From Nitratireductor aquibiodomus NL21 = JCM 21793 (GTDB taxonomy: Bacteria; Pseudomonadota; Alphaproteobacteria; Rhizobiales; Rhizobiaceae), in NCBI RefSeq assembly GCF_000615975.1, contig NZ_BAMP01000038.1, forward strand, positions 1 to 37,336: a DNA stretch of 37,336 nucleotides, in the 5' to 3' direction. A program made the translations under genes and the position numbers. This document shows, in pieces, positions 26,623 to 37,336 of the stretch. Each line of letters opens with the position of its first letter. Position 1 is the stretch's first letter. Under the pieces are notes generated by a model, which made no database searches, was not told where the DNA came from, and was given only the letters and a program-made list of their open reading frames with translations.

Positions 26623-26631
26623 GTATCGAAT

Positions 26632-26666
26632 TGTCATCGCCGGTTTCAGGCAATCCGGCGATGACA
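26632..26666. terminator. Strong hairpin after ctpA
   Basis: TGTCATCGCCGG (26632-26643) pairs perfectly with CCGGCGATGACA (26655-26666) around an 11-base loop, nine bases after the ctpA stop. Only TTCA follows, so it lacks a classical T tract. It may act as a weak terminator or protect the 3' end of the envC-ctpA mRNA. Confidence 0.55.
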
Positions 26667-26822
26667 TTCAGGCGACACAACACGCCGGTAAACCGAATTT
26701 CGCGCGCGGCGATGCGCTTCACGGGCTGAGATTTGGAATGACTGAACATTGGAGCGGCAATCCTTCAGCGAAGGAGATGACCGGTCTGGATTCTTGGCCC
26801 TCGGCCATCGTAACGGGCGGGT

Positions 26823-27999
26823 ATGATTTCGGGGAACAGAGACATAGACCGGCCACTCGGCCGTGATAACCGGCCCGAAAAGCCGAAACGACGGGGCATC
26901 TTCACCACAGAACGCTTACTGGTGGGCCTTGTCGCCGTTGCAATTCTCGGCGTCTCCACCGCCGTGGCGCTGCGCGACCGCCCGTTCCGCACGCCCTCGG
27001 CAATCGCCGTAACGGAGCCGGTGGAGCAGACAATTGCCGAAGCGACGGCGCCGGAGCCCACGGCGGAAGCGCGGGAACAGGGCGCGCCGAACGCCTCGAT
27101 CACGCGTCTCGGTCCGGAAGAACCTGCCAGCAACGGTGTCATTGTCATCCGCGATCCTTCGGCCATGGGACAGCACCCGAGGCTTGCACATCTTCCCGAC
27201 CGGGCACTGATCGAGGAATCGGAAACGGGACCGTTGCCCGTGCGCGACGCCGGCGGCCGCCGCCCGTTCGACGTCTATGCCCGTTCGTGGTCGGGCACGC
27301 GGGGCGCCAGGATCGCCGTCATCGTCGGCGGCCTGGGGCTTTCGCAGACAACCACGCAGGAAGCGATTGAAACGCTGCGCCCGGAAATCACGCTGGCCTT
27401 CGCGCCGGCCGGCAACAGTCTGGGCCGCTGGATGCAGGCCGCGCGCAAGGCAGGGCATGAGGTTGTTCTGCAGGTGCCAATGGAGCCCTTCGGCTACCCT
27501 GCGCCCAATCCGGGCCGCAACACGCTCACCCGTGGACGCTTCGTCCGCGGAAAACCTGTCCCGCCTGCGCTGGGCACTTTCGCGCATCACCAACTATACC
27601 GGAGTCATGAACTATATGGGCGGGCGTTTCACCGCCGATTCGGAGCCCATGGGCGACATCATGGCCGAGCTGGGCAAGCGCGGGCTTATGTATATCGACG
27701 ACGGCACATCCGCGCGCAGTGTTGCGCAGGACCTCGCGCTTCAGGAAGGGGTTCCCTTCGCGGCGTCCGACGTGCTGATCGACCCCACCGGAAACAACCG
27801 CCGCCCCGAGCGTGGCGAGATCCTGAAGAAGCTCGACGAACTGGAGCGCATCGCCCGCGCCAGAGGCTTCGCCATCGGCACGGGCTCGGCGTTCGATGAA
27901 ACCATAGACACCGTCGCCGAATGGGCTGGCGAGGTCACCGCGCGCGGGATAGAACTTGTCCCGATTTCGGCGCTCGCCGCCGACCCGCAGCCCCGATAG
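26823..27999 (+). CDS. Divergent polysaccharide deacetylase family protein (frame break near 27530)
   Basis: About 391 residues after repair. A basic N-terminal tail and one membrane helix (about 31-50) precede a low-complexity linker and the divergent polysaccharide deacetylase domain: [76 protein letters not shown] and the C-terminal [10 protein letters not shown]. One extra C (ACCC, 27528-27531) appears to break [20 protein letters not shown]. The start is at 26823, in frame with the membrane helix. In many proteobacteria this family is encoded next to envC and ctpA, as here, and is thought to act in cell-wall metabolism; the reaction is not established. Confidence 0.85.
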
Positions 28000-28016
28000 C
28001 ATTGGAAACCCCAGCA

Positions 28017-28538
28017 ATGGCCAGGAACAATATGTCCGCAAATGACCTGCCTTATCGCCCATGCGTTGGCATCATGGTGCTGAACGGCAGGGGTCTCGCC
28101 TGGGCAGGCCGGCGCATCGTACAGCCGGATACCGACGAACTGTCCGGCGCGACGCAGCTCTGGCAAATGCCCCAGGGCGGTGTCGACAAGGGCGAAGATC
28201 CGCGAGAAGCGGCCTATCGCGAGCTCTACGAGGAAACCGGCATCAAGTCCGTCTCATTCCTCGCTGAAACGCCTGAATGGATTACCTACGATCTGCCCGA
28301 GCATCTCATAGGCGTAGCGCTCAAGGGCAAGTATCGCGGTCAGAAGCAGAAATGGTTCGCCTTCCGCTTCGAGGGGCAGGATACGGAGATTGCCATCAAC
28401 CCGCCGCCCGGTGGTCACGAGGCCGAGTTCGACATGTGGGAGTGGAAGCCCATGACGGACCTGCCGAAGCTGATCGTGCCGTTCAAGCGCAAGGTCTATG
28501 ACAGCGTGGTCGACGCCTTTCGTCATCTTGCGCCCTGA
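28017..28538 (+). CDS. rppH: RNA pyrophosphohydrolase (Nudix)
   Basis: 173 residues. The RppH pattern [21 protein letters not shown] is followed by [13 protein letters not shown] and a complete Nudix box with the catalytic [13 protein letters not shown]. The C-terminus has [11 protein letters not shown] and [13 protein letters not shown], then [12 protein letters not shown]. RppH removes pyrophosphate from the 5' end of mRNAs and starts their decay. The start could be the ATG at 28017 or 28032; the conserved part begins after both. It lies 17 bases after the deacetylase stop and is probably co-transcribed. Confidence 0.95.
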   Translation: MARNNMSANDLPYRPCVGIMVLNGRGLAWAGRRIVQPDTDELSGATQLWQMPQGGVDKGEDPREAAYRELYEETGIKSVSFLAETPEWITYDLPEHLIGVALKGKYRGQKQKWFAFRFEGQDTEIAINPPPGGHEAEFDMWEWKPMTDLPKLIVPFKRKVYDSVVDAFRHLAP

Positions 28539-28609
28539 AGCGGTCTCATCAAGAAATGCGATGAGACCGCCAAGCCTGAAATCACCGTTCTCTCTCTGGC
28601 GCAGGCACC

Positions 28610-29614
28610 TCAATCCCCGACGGTCACCGTCTGCCCGCGCACGGGCTCCCCGCGTTCCTGCAACACGCCATCGGCCCTGTAATTCTGGAACTGGGCCGGC
28701 AGCCCTTCACCGGCGGTGAGGTCCGGCGTGGTCTGCATGTGCATATGCAGATGCGGTTCGGATGTGTTCCCGCTGTTGCCACAGCGACCGATTTCCTGGC
28801 CGCTGCGCACACGCTCACCTGTCTCGACCGTCACCGAGCCACGGCGCAGATGCGCGAGGAACACGAACTCTCCCTCTCCCAGGTCCAGCACCACATGATT
28901 GCCCGCCGGCCGCTGCGCGTCCGTCTCGCCGATGGCCTGATCGGGCAAGCCGTCTACGCGTGCGACCACCGTTCCGTCTGCCGGCGCAAGGATCGCACGG
29001 TCCCAGCAATGGTAGTCCGTCAGCCTGGCCCCGTCTCCGCTGTGCGATTTCCCGTCTTTGTGAACCACGAAGTCATAGGCAAAGCGCTGTGCCGGGGTCT
29101 CGGCATGGTAGTTCTCCTCCAGAGTGCGGCCACCCCAGAAGACATACCACTCACCCTCGAAGGGCAGGCGAAGCGCGGCGCGTGTTTCGTAGTTGAGATG
29201 CGTGGAAACAGCTTCCTCGGGCACACGCCGCACATAGAAGCCTGCGATACTATCGTCAGGGCCAAAACTCCATTGCCAGACGACATCCGCCCCGCTCGCA
29301 TGGGTGGCACGGCGGCGGTACGTCCGGAGCGTGCTGCGCCGCTCCGTCTGCTCATCGAGAATGCCGGTCTGCGGGCCGAATGTCAGCCTCACCGACGCCT
29401 GGAAGCCCTTGAGGTGATTCAGGCTACCAAGCGCGGCCTGCATCTTGCCCGACATCCGTGACCACACATCTTCCGCAGAACCCGTTTGAAAAACCTCAGT
29501 GAAGTGTCGGCCAAGCTGCAGTGTCCGGAGATCCGGTTCCTGAGCGTAAACGCCACTGCCTGCCGCAACCGCGACGACACCAGAAAGCAGGCCAGTCAGC
29601 TTGCGTATAATCAT
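28610..29614 (-). CDS. Exported M23-family metallopeptidase
   Basis: 334 residues with a signal peptide (cleaving near GVYA-QEP). The N-terminal 130 residues resemble a DUF3887-like domain (FTEVFQTGSAEDVWSRMSGKMQ). The C-terminal half is an M23/LysM-partner beta-lytic domain with QRFAYDFVV, PADGTVVARVDG, GNHVVLDLGEGEFVFLAHL and the zinc motif H-L-H-M-H in SEPHLHMHMQ. The HLHMH motif is intact, but the usual first histidine ligand before the D is not obvious (AYDF), so activity is uncertain. It is likely an endopeptidase or related hydrolase of peptidoglycan or a secreted peptide. It is convergent with rppH and read on the same strand as the atp operon, separated by a repeat and a terminator. 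Confidence 0.82.
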   Translation of the reverse strand: MIIRKLTGLLSGVVAVAAGSGVYAQEPDLRTLQLGRHFTEVFQTGSAEDVWSRMSGKMQAALGSLNHLKGFQASVRLTFGPQTGILDEQTERRSTLRTYRRRATHASGADVVWQWSFGPDDSIAGFYVRRVPEEAVSTHLNYETRAALRLPFEGEWYVFWGGRTLEENYHAETPAQRFAYDFVVHKDGKSHSGDGARLTDYHCWDRAILAPADGTVVARVDGLPDQAIGETDAQRPAGNHVVLDLGEGEFVFLAHLRRGSVTVETGERVRSGQEIGRCGNSGNTSEPHLHMHMQTTPDLTAGEGLPAQFQNYRADGVLQERGEPVRGQTVTVGD

Positions 29615-29647
29615 CGAAATCGCTCCAGATCACAGTCCGCGTTATTC

Positions 29648-29750
29648 TAGATCGCCGTGCGTCCATTCGGACGCACAAAGGACGATCTAAACTATTGATG
29701 GAGCATCGGAGTAGCCCGAAAACCGGATTCCACTTTTCGGTCCGATGCTC
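29648..29750. repeat. Rhizobial-type mosaic palindromic intergenic repeat (two nested palindromes)
   Basis: The first palindrome (29648-29689) has outer arms TAGATCG/CGATCTA and inner arms TGCGTCC/GGACGCA. The second (29701-29750) has outer arms GAGCATCGGA/TCCGATGCTC and inner arms CCGAAAA/TTTTCGG. These patterns resemble the small palindromic mosaic elements scattered between genes in Rhizobiales. The element lies between the M23 gene and the atp terminator. Confidence 0.75.
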
Positions 29751-29790
29751 TAACCCGGCAATCTCATCCGACTGTTACAGGCTCAAACGA

Positions 29791-29817
29791 AAAAAGCCGG
29801 GCGCTGGCCCGGCTTTT
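29791..29817 (-). terminator. Rho-independent terminator of the atp operon
   Basis: On the minus strand AAAAGCCGGGC pairs with GCCCGGCTTTT around a four-base loop and continues into TTTTCG, giving six Ts. The 11-bp GC-rich stem begins 20 bases after the atpC stop. Confidence 0.9.
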
Positions 29818-29836
29818 CCCTCAAACAAACGGCCAA

Positions 29837-30241
29837 TCAGGCTGGAAGGATAGCGCCTTCCAGCGTTGTCAGCTGATGCAGGAACTCTTCGGCACGCAGG
29901 CGTGTCTCGTGATCCTTGGCGTCTTCGATATCCTCACGGGCATCCTGGATACGACGCGCAAGGTCTTCACGATTGATGTCGTCCACATGCACTGCCGATT
30001 CGGCCAGAACGGTGCAGCTATCGGGGAGAATGTCGGCAAAACCGCCGAAAACCACATAGCGTTCCGTTTTGCCGTCGGCAGCAACGGCCACCACGCCCGG
30101 CTTGATGCTGGTCATGGTCGGCGCGTGGGTCGCCATGACGGTCAGTTCGCCCTCGGTGCCGGGAATGACAACCGATTCGACATCCTGGGAAACCAGAAGC
30201 CGCTCGGGCGAGACCAGATCGAATTTGAAGGATTGAGCCAT
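29837..30241 (-). CDS. atpC: ATP synthase F1 epsilon subunit
   Basis: 134 residues, the normal length. The N-terminal beta-sandwich is clear (FKFDLVSPERLLVSQDVESV, PGTEGELTVMATHAPT and the GGFADI segment), followed by the C-terminal helical hairpin (INREDLARRIQDAREDIED). Epsilon is part of the central rotor stalk and can inhibit ATP hydrolysis. It is the last gene of the operon. The 63-base gap to atpD contains an 11-bp hairpin (30268-30291), and a terminator follows. Confidence 0.97.
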   Translation of the reverse strand: MAQSFKFDLVSPERLLVSQDVESVVIPGTEGELTVMATHAPTMTSIKPGVVAVAADGKTERYVVFGGFADILPDSCTVLAESAVHVDDINREDLARRIQDAREDIEDAKDHETRLRAEEFLHQLTTLEGAILPA

Positions 30242-30267
30242 CGTGTCCTACCGGTTTGGCATGAAGG

Positions 30268-30291
30268 CGGGAGGTTCGTGCGAACCTCCCG
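30268..30291. other. Intercistronic hairpin between atpD and atpC
   Basis: CGGGAGGTTCG (30268-30278) and CGAACCTCCCG (30281-30291) are perfect 11-bp arms with two bases between. It lies inside the atp operon, 13 bases after the atpD stop on the minus strand. No T run follows in the direction of transcription. It may protect the atpD 3' end or reduce expression of atpC. Confidence 0.65.
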
Positions 30292-30304
30292 GTCATAGCC
30301 TGGG

Positions 30305-31849
<1,545 letters not shown>

Positions 31850-31866
31850 TTAACCTCTTCGGTCCG

Positions 31867-32742
31867 TTAGAGCGCTTCCGCGCCCGAAATGATTTCGATC
31901 AGTTCCTTGGTGATCTGCGCCTGGCGCTGGCGGTTGTATGTGATCGAAAGCTTGTCGATCATCTCGCCTGCGTTGCGCGTCGCGCTGTCCATGGCAGTCA
32001 TCTTGGCGCCCATCTCACCGGCTGCGTTCTCAAGAAGCGCACGGAAGATCTGCACCGAAATGTTGCGTGGGATCAGATCCGCAAGAATGGAAGGCGCATC
32101 CGGCTCGTATTCGTAAACCGCATCCGAACCTTCGCCGGCGTCCTCTGTGGGAACCGCTGCGGGGATGATCTGCAGCGCGGTCGGCACCTGAGACATCACC
32201 GACTGGAATTCGGAGTAGAACAGTGTGCAGATGTCGAACTCGCCCTTCTCGAACAGGCCGATCACCTGACGGGCGATCTCATGCGCGTTCTCGAAGCCGA
32301 TCTTCTTCACCTCGCGCAGGTCCACGCGATCGATGATCAGGTCGCCATGGTCACGACGCAGGATGTCGTAACCCTTTTTGCCGACGCAGAGCACCTTCAC
32401 CGTCTTGCCGTCCCGCAGAAGTGCGCGGATGTGCTCGCGCGCCTTCTTGGCGATCTGGCTGTTGAAGCCGCCGCAAAGACCGCGCTCGGCCGTGGCGACG
32501 ACCAGGAGATGCACGTCGTCCTTGCCGGTGCCGGCCATCAGCGGCGGCGCGTCGGTTCCCGACACGGCGCCGGCGATGTTGGCGAGCACGGTTCCCATGC
32601 GTTCGGCATAGGGCCGCGCAGCCTCGGCCGCCTCCTGGGCGCGCTTCAGTTTCGCCGCGGCGACCATCTGCATCGCCTTGGTGATTTTCTGCGTCGCCTT
32701 GACCGAGGCGATCCGGTTGCGAAGTTCCTTAAGGGAAGCCAT
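31867..32742 (-). CDS. atpG: ATP synthase F1 gamma subunit
   Basis: 291 residues. The typical N-terminus [20 protein letters not shown] leads to [20 protein letters not shown], and the C-terminal [20 protein letters not shown] is conserved. These two ends form the coiled-coil rotor axle that turns inside the alpha3beta3 ring. Length is standard and the frame is intact. It starts 12 bases after the atpA stop, so translation is likely coupled. The inner GLCGGFNSQ motif is also present. Confidence 0.98.
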   Translation of the reverse strand: MASLKELRNRIASVKATQKITKAMQMVAAAKLKRAQEAAEAARPYAERMGTVLANIAGAVSGTDAPPLMAGTGKDDVHLLVVATAERGLCGGFNSQIAKKAREHIRALLRDGKTVKVLCVGKKGYDILRRDHGDLIIDRVDLREVKKIGFENAHEIARQVIGLFEKGEFDICTLFYSEFQSVMSQVPTALQIIPAAVPTEDAGEGSDAVYEYEPDAPSILADLIPRNISVQIFRALLENAAGEMGAKMTAMDSATRNAGEMIDKLSITYNRQRQAQITKELIEIISGAEAL

Positions 32743-32754
32743 GCTCGCTTAGCC

Positions 32755-34284
32755 TCAGGCGAAGTTCTTGGCGAATGCGTCGATCTGTGCCTTGAGCTTC
32801 TCACGCAGATCGTCGGAAAGCGCCTTTTCCTTGCGGATCGCTTCCAGCACGTCCTTGCCGTCCGCACGCATGTGCGAAAGCAGGCCCTGCTCGAAACGGG
32901 TGACGTCGGCAAGCGGCAGCTTGTCGAGGTAGCCATTCACACCGGCAAAGATCACGGCAACCTGCTCTTCCGTCTTCAGCGGCGAGAACTGCGGCTGCTT
33001 CAGGAGTTCGGTCAGGCGTGCACCGCGGTTGAGCAGGCGCTGGGTCGAGGCGTCGAGGTCAGAACCGAACTGCGCGAACGCAGCCATTTCACGGTACTGG
33101 GCGAGCTCACCCTTAATGGAGCCGGCAACCTGCTTCATCGCCTTGATCTGGGCTGCGGAGCCGACGCGCGACACCGACAGACCGACGTTCACGGCCGGGC
33201 GGATACCCTGGAAGAACAGGTTGGTCTCGAGGAAGATCTGTCCGTCGGTGATCGAGATCACGTTGGTCGGAATGTAGGCCGACACGTCGTTTGCCTGCGT
33301 CTCGATGACCGGCAGAGCGGTGAGCGAACCAGCGCCCTGCTCGTCGTTCATCTTCGCCGCGCGCTCGAGCAGGCGGGAATGCAGGTAGAACACGTCGCCC
33401 GGATAGGCTTCGCGGCCCGGCGGGCGGCGCAGCAGGAGCGACATCTGACGGTAGGCGACGGCCTGCTTGGACAGATCGTCATAGGCGATCACGGCATGCT
33501 TGCCGTTGTCGCGGAAATATTCGCCCATGGCGCAGCCGGCAAACGGAGCCAGGAACTGCATCGGAGCGGCGTCGGAAGCGGTTGCGGCGACGATGATCGA
33601 GTATTCGAGAGCGCCGCGCTCTTCCAGAACCTTCACAAGCTGTGCAACCGTGGAGCGCTTCTGGCCAACGGCGACATAGACGCAGTAGAGCTTCTGGCTC
33701 TCGTCGTCACCGTCGTTGAGCGGCTTCTGGTTGAGGAAGGTGTCGAGAACGATGGCGGTCTTGCCGGTCTGGCGGTCGCCAATGATCAGCTCGCGCTGGC
33801 CGCGACCGATCGGGATCAGTGCGTCAACGGACTTGAGACCCGTGGACATCGGCTCGTGAACCGATTTGCGGGGAATGATGCCCGGCGCTTTTACGTCAAC
33901 GCGTGCGCGTTTCTTGGCCTTGATCGGGCCTTTGCCGTCGATCGGGTTGCCGAGCGCGTCAACAACGCGACCAAGCAGCTCCGGACCGACCGGAACGTCC
34001 ACGATGGCGCCCGTGCGCTTCACCGTGTCGCCTTCTTTAATGTCACGGTCGCTACCGAAGATAACGACGCCGACATTGTCGACTTCCAGGTTGAGCGCCA
34101 TGCCGCGGATGCCGCCTGGGAACTCCACCATCTCACCGGCCTGGACATTGTCCAGACCATAGACGCGGGCAATGCCGTCGCCCACGGAGAGCACCTGGCC
34201 AACTTCTGAAACTTCGGCTTCCTTGCCGAAGTTCTTTATCTGATCCTTCAGAATTGCGGAAATTTCCGCCGCACGGATGTCCAT
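32755..34284 (-). CDS. atpA: ATP synthase F1 alpha subunit
   Basis: 509 residues with the regulatory nucleotide-binding subunit signatures: [20 protein letters not shown] at the start, the P-loop [22 protein letters not shown] and [20 protein letters not shown], ending in [12 protein letters not shown]. It forms the alternating ring with beta and binds non-catalytic ATP. The start ATG overlaps the atpH stop by one base (TGATG). The frame has no breaks. The long plus-strand open frame over this gene is an antisense shadow. Confidence 0.98.
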   Translation of the reverse strand: MDIRAAEISAILKDQIKNFGKEAEVSEVGQVLSVGDGIARVYGLDNVQAGEMVEFPGGIRGMALNLEVDNVGVVIFGSDRDIKEGDTVKRTGAIVDVPVGPELLGRVVDALGNPIDGKGPIKAKKRARVDVKAPGIIPRKSVHEPMSTGLKSVDALIPIGRGQRELIIGDRQTGKTAIVLDTFLNQKPLNDGDDESQKLYCVYVAVGQKRSTVAQLVKVLEERGALEYSIIVAATASDAAPMQFLAPFAGCAMGEYFRDNGKHAVIAYDDLSKQAVAYRQMSLLLRRPPGREAYPGDVFYLHSRLLERAAKMNDEQGAGSLTALPVIETQANDVSAYIPTNVISITDGQIFLETNLFFQGIRPAVNVGLSVSRVGSAAQIKAMKQVAGSIKGELAQYREMAAFAQFGSDLDASTQRLLNRGARLTELLKQPQFSPLKTEEQVAVIFAGVNGYLDKLPLADVTRFEQGLLSHMRADGKDVLEAIRKEKALSDDLREKLKAQIDAFAKNFA

Positions 34285-34843
34285 CAGCCGACCTCTTTCA
34301 GTGCAAGCTTGAGCGAATTGAGTTTGGTTTTGAGCGATGTGTCGATCTGGCGCGAGCCCATCTTGACCACCAGCCCGCCGAGAATGGAGGGATCAACGGA
34401 AACGTTGATTGAAACGTCCTTGCCAGCCACTGCCTTGAGGGCGGCCTTCAGTTCCTTCTCCTGCGTCGCGTTGAGCGCATGCGCTGCCGTCACGTCCGCC
34501 GTGGTCTCACCGCGATCTTCTGCGGCAATGTGGCGGAATGCGCGGATCATCTGCGGAACGGCGAACAGACGCCGGTTCTTCGCCACGACACGCAGGAAAT
34601 TGCCGACCAGGTCCGTGATTTTGGCCTTGTCGAGAACGGCGCTGATCGCCTTCAGCTGATCGTCCGCGGAAAAAACCGGGCTCTCGACCAGACGCTGAAG
34701 ATCGTCGCTGCCTTCAAGAAGCTTTTCGAAACGACCGAGATCGGCCTCGACTGTGGAAATCGCCTTGCTTCCTTCGCCAGTTCGAAAAGCGAACCAGCGT
34801 AGCGCCCTGCCATTCCGGAAATCATGGAGCCAGATTGTGCCAC
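34284..34843 (-). CDS. atpH: ATP synthase F1 delta subunit (frame break near 34770)
   Basis: Repaired length is 186 residues, the usual size in Rhizobiales. The N-terminus from a GTG at 34843 reads [20 protein letters not shown] then ELAKE, and the rest continues [18 protein letters not shown] and so on, ending [21 protein letters not shown]. The frame breaks after ELAKE; one added base in the AA run on the minus strand (34769-34770) restores it. GTG is preferred to the ATGs at 34825 and 34813 because the alignment with relatives starts there. Delta joins F1 to the peripheral stalk. Because atpH is normally indispensable for a functional ATP synthase, the break is almost certainly an error. 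Confidence 0.92.
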
Positions 34844-34981
34844 GGGATGGTCATCTCTCATGCATAGAAGGCCACAAGATTTTTTGCTGGAGCACCGAGC
34901 TCGGGCTAAATCTCTGACCTGATTGAATTTTTCCCCTCGCAAAAAGACATAGGACATGCCTTCCTGCTGAAAGCCGATTGC

Positions 34982-35010
34982 CGTCTAGCACAGGCTTCCG
35001 AGAGTCGCAA
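34982..35010 (-). promoter_or_regulatory. Possible promoter of the atp operon
   Basis: On the minus strand TTGCGA (35010-35005) and TAGACG (34987-34982) are separated by 17 bases, about 140 bases before the atpH start. The match is weak. The 226-base gap from 34844 to 35069 holds no other recognisable element. Confidence 0.3.
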
Positions 35011-35069
35011 CACGCATAGCCCCCGGCAAACCGGTTGCTTTGTCGCAGTTTCGACGCATTTTTGATCTG

Positions 35070-35465
35070 TCAGGCAACGAATCCCATCACGAAGGCCAGC
35101 GGCAGCACCGCCAGAACGAGCGACAGAAGCAGAAACAGCCAGCTATAAAGCGCCTTCGCACCATCCGAGAGCATCGAGATCACACAGCCGAAAGCCGACA
35201 CGGCCCACGCTGCGCCAAGCGCCAGATAGATGAAGGGCTGCGCCAGCATCATCGCCGCCAGCCCGAAACCGATATAGAAACCGCCGATGATGGCGCGCGG
35301 CACGACCAGCATTTCGGTGCGCTCCGCCGCCGGCTGCAGCCGGAAGAGACGCAGGGCCAGCCTGGGCATGAACATGACGAACAGGCCGATGAAGATCGTC
35401 ACCGCCGCCGCCGACCAAGCCAGCCATTCGCCCTGGGTTACCGGCCATGGAAAGGAGAACTGCAT
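35070..35465 (-). CDS. Small membrane protein of unknown function
   Basis: 131 residues with four hydrophobic segments (about 14-33, 56-77, 79-98 and 104-128). The N-terminus MQFSFPWPVTQGEWLAWSAA is followed by the first membrane segment, then MPRLALRLFRLQPAAERTEM and a glycine-rich helix AIIGGFYIGFGLAAMML. I cannot assign a function. Similar small DUF-type membrane proteins sit between priA and atpH in Rhizobiales genomes, so it is probably a real conserved gene. It lies 103 bases downstream of priA, on the same strand. Confidence 0.8.
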   Translation of the reverse strand: MQFSFPWPVTQGEWLAWSAAAVTIFIGLFVMFMPRLALRLFRLQPAAERTEMLVVPRAIIGGFYIGFGLAAMMLAQPFIYLALGAAWAVSAFGCVISMLSDGAKALYSWLFLLLSLVLAVLPLAFVMGFVA

Positions 35466-35568
35466 CTGAAACCCCCGTTTGCGGATTGCGGCCCGAAAAG
35501 GCCTATTTCAAGCTTCGGCTCTCTTATCCTGTTTCAACCCCCGGACGGCATAGCGCACCAGCCACACT

Positions 35569-37336
35569 TCACAGAAAACTCTGCGGATCGATGTCCACCT
35601 GAACCCGCACCGAGCCGCGCGGCCTTGGCCCTGCCTTGATCATGTCGCGCAGAAAGCCCTGAATGTCCGCGCGGCGCGTGCCATGCACCAGCAGCCGAAA
35701 CCGGTGCCTTCCGGCCACCAGCGCCAGCGGCGCTTCGGCAGGGCCGAGCACATCCACCTCATCGGCGCGAGGCGCCGCACGCCGCAGCGCGCGTGCATGG
35801 CTTTCGGCCTCCTGGCGCGTGGCTGCACTCACGATGATGCCGGCAAGCCTGCCAAATGGAGGAAGCCCCGCCCGTTCGCGCTCGGCTGTCTCGCGCTCAT
35901 AAAACGCCTCCGCATCGCCCGTCACGATCGCCCGCATCACCGGATGTTCCGGCTGATAGGTCTGCAACAGGCCGAGGCTCTTTCGCCCCGTGCGGCCGGC
36001 ACGCCCCGTCACCTGCGCCAGAAGCTGAAAGGTGCGCTCCGCCGCGCGCGGATCGCCATTGGCCAGCCCCAAATCCGCGTCGATCACACCCACCAGCGTC
36101 ATGCCGGGAAAATTGTGCCCCTTGGCCACAAGCTGCGTGCCGATGATGATGTCTGCCTCGCCCTTGGCGATGGCCTCCAGTTCCAGCCGCAGCCGCTTCA
36201 CGCCCCCCATCATCGTCGGATGACAGCATGATGGTGCGCGCATCGGGAAAAAGCTGGTCCACCTCTTCGGTGATTCGCTCCACCCCCGGCCCGCAGGCCA
36301 CCAGATGGTCGAGCGTCCCGCATTCCGGACAGGCCTCCGGGCGCGGCTCGTTATAGCCGCAGTGATGGCACACAAGCTGCCGCCGAAAACGGTGCTCGAC
36401 CAGCCAGCTCGAACAGTCCGGACATTGAAACCGATGCCCGCACACCCGGCACAAGGTCAGCGGCGCATAGCCGCGCCGGTTGAGAAACAGAAGCGACTGC
36501 TCACCTCTGGCCAGCGTCTTCTTCATCTCCTCGATCAGCACCGGCGAGAGGAAACCGCCACGCTCGGGCGCCGCCTTGCGCATGTCGATGGTGGCAAGGT
36601 CGGGCAGCGCCGCATCGGCAAAGCGCGAGGAAAGCACGATCCGCTCATAGCGGCCCTGATTGGCGTTGACCCGGCTTTCAAGCGATGGCGTTGCAGAGGC
36701 AAGCACCACCGGAAAGCCGCCAATGTGCCCACGCACCACGCCCATGTCGCGCGCATTGTAGAAGACACGGTCTTCCTGCTTGTAGGCCGGGTCGTGTTCC
36801 TCATCGATCACGATCAGCCCAAGCTCGCGAAAGGGCAGGAACAGCGCCGAGCGTGCGCCCGCCACCACCCGCAGCTGCCCTTCGGCCACCTGCCGCCAGA
36901 CACGCTCGCGCTTCTTCGGCGCAAGGTCGGAGTGCCATTCGGCGGGCTTTGCACCAAACCGGTCATGAAAGCGTTCAAGAAAGGCCTGTGTCAGCGCGAT
37001 CTCGGGAATGAGGATCAAAACCTGCTTGCCCCGCTCCAGCGCAGCCGCCACTGCCTCGAAATAGACCTCCGTCTTGCCCGAACCCGTCACACCGTCGATC
37101 AGAGTCACGCTGAAGGCATCGGTGCCGGCCTTTTCCCGCAGGCGCGCGGCGGCTTCCGCCTGCCCATCGGTCAGCGTCGCGCGCCCGAATGTCGGGTCGG
37201 GCAGAGCCACCACCGGGCGCGGCGGGATCGAAACCGTCTCGAATACGCCCTGCGTGCGCAAACCCTCGATCACGCTGGAGGAGACGCCAGCGGCATCGGG
37301 CAAGCCCCGCCTTGGTCCATGCCTGGCCGTCGGCCG
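35569..37336 (-). CDS. priA: Primosomal protein N', replication-restart helicase (C-terminal part, two frame breaks)
   Basis: About 589 residues of PriA continuing past the right edge; the N-terminal DNA-binding part is outside. Motifs in order: GVTGSGKTEVYF (Walker A), VIDEEHDPAYKQED (D-E-E-H box), VLASATPS, eight zinc-binding cysteines in LCRVCGHRFQCPDC and CHHCG/CPECG, IIIGTQLVAKGHNFP and QVTGRAGRTG. PriA unwinds stalled forks and reloads the replisome. Frame breaks lie at 36211-36216 (SSD-MMGGVKRLRLELE; one extra base) and at about 37300 (LA-DAAGVSSSVI; one extra C in CCC on the minus strand). The true upstream frame reads ADGQAWTKAGL. Both breaks in one near-essential gene point to sequence error. 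Confidence 0.9.

Noticed and set aside
34284..34843. Programmed ribosomal frameshifting in atpH (and priA)
   Set aside because: There is no slippery heptamer plus structure at the breaks, and similar breaks occur in unrelated genes; error is simpler.

Overview
The window reads as chromosome of a GC-rich alphaproteobacterium of the order Hyphomicrobiales (Rhizobiales), probably Phyllobacteriaceae or Brucellaceae-like. Evidence for this is the gene order rplU-rpmA-GNAT-obgE-proB-proA-nadD-rsfS-rlmH-envC-ctpA-deacetylase-rppH, the atpHAGDC operon with an Ala/Lys-rich AtpD N-terminus, an L21 protein with a C-terminal helix-hairpin-helix extension, and a rhizobial-type palindromic intergenic repeat. 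The species cannot be fixed from the sequence alone.

Layout. (1) 1-10460 is an accessory catabolic locus. A TRAP transporter operon (dctP-dctQ-dctM, minus strand, cut by the left edge) diverges from a tightly packed plus-strand operon: VanB-type reductase, Rieske oxygenase alpha and beta subunits, acyl-CoA ligase, thiolase-like protein, DUF35/SDR fusion, cyclase-family metal hydrolase and a second SDR. Between the two operons lies a 46-bp near-perfect palindrome. (2) 10473-14032 (minus strand) holds a LysR regulator, a DASS-type anion transporter and a DUF418 membrane protein. (3) 14203-16058 has a TetR operator, a TetR regulator and a class C beta-lactamase-like serine hydrolase. (4) 16059-16767 carries tRNA-Ser(CGA) followed by two degenerate tandem copies of its own 3' end. 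(5) 16768-28538 is a conserved housekeeping run: ribosomal proteins, Obg, proline synthesis, NAD synthesis, ribosome silencing and methylation, cell-wall division factors and RppH. (6) 28610-37336 (minus strand) holds an M23 peptidase, the complete F1 ATP synthase operon, a small membrane protein and the C-terminal part of priA.

How the genes work together. The catabolic locus looks like uptake of an organic acid, hydroxylation of a ring by a three-component Rieske oxygenase, CoA activation, and carbon-carbon bond cleavage by a thiolase-fold protein with a DUF35 partner, followed by hydrolysis and oxidoreduction. Both the thiolase-fold protein and the SDR half of the DUF35 fusion have lost their canonical catalytic residues. 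The nearest described analogue I can name is the Ltp2/ChsH2 steroid side-chain aldolase, but the gene set here differs, so the pathway may be undescribed. The substrate is unknown.

Data quality. About fifteen single-base frame disruptions are visible, mostly at short homopolymer runs, and they hit indispensable genes (atpH, priA) as well as accessory ones. They are most simply sequencing or assembly errors. Frameshifted genes are therefore annotated as single CDSs, with the position of each break stated.
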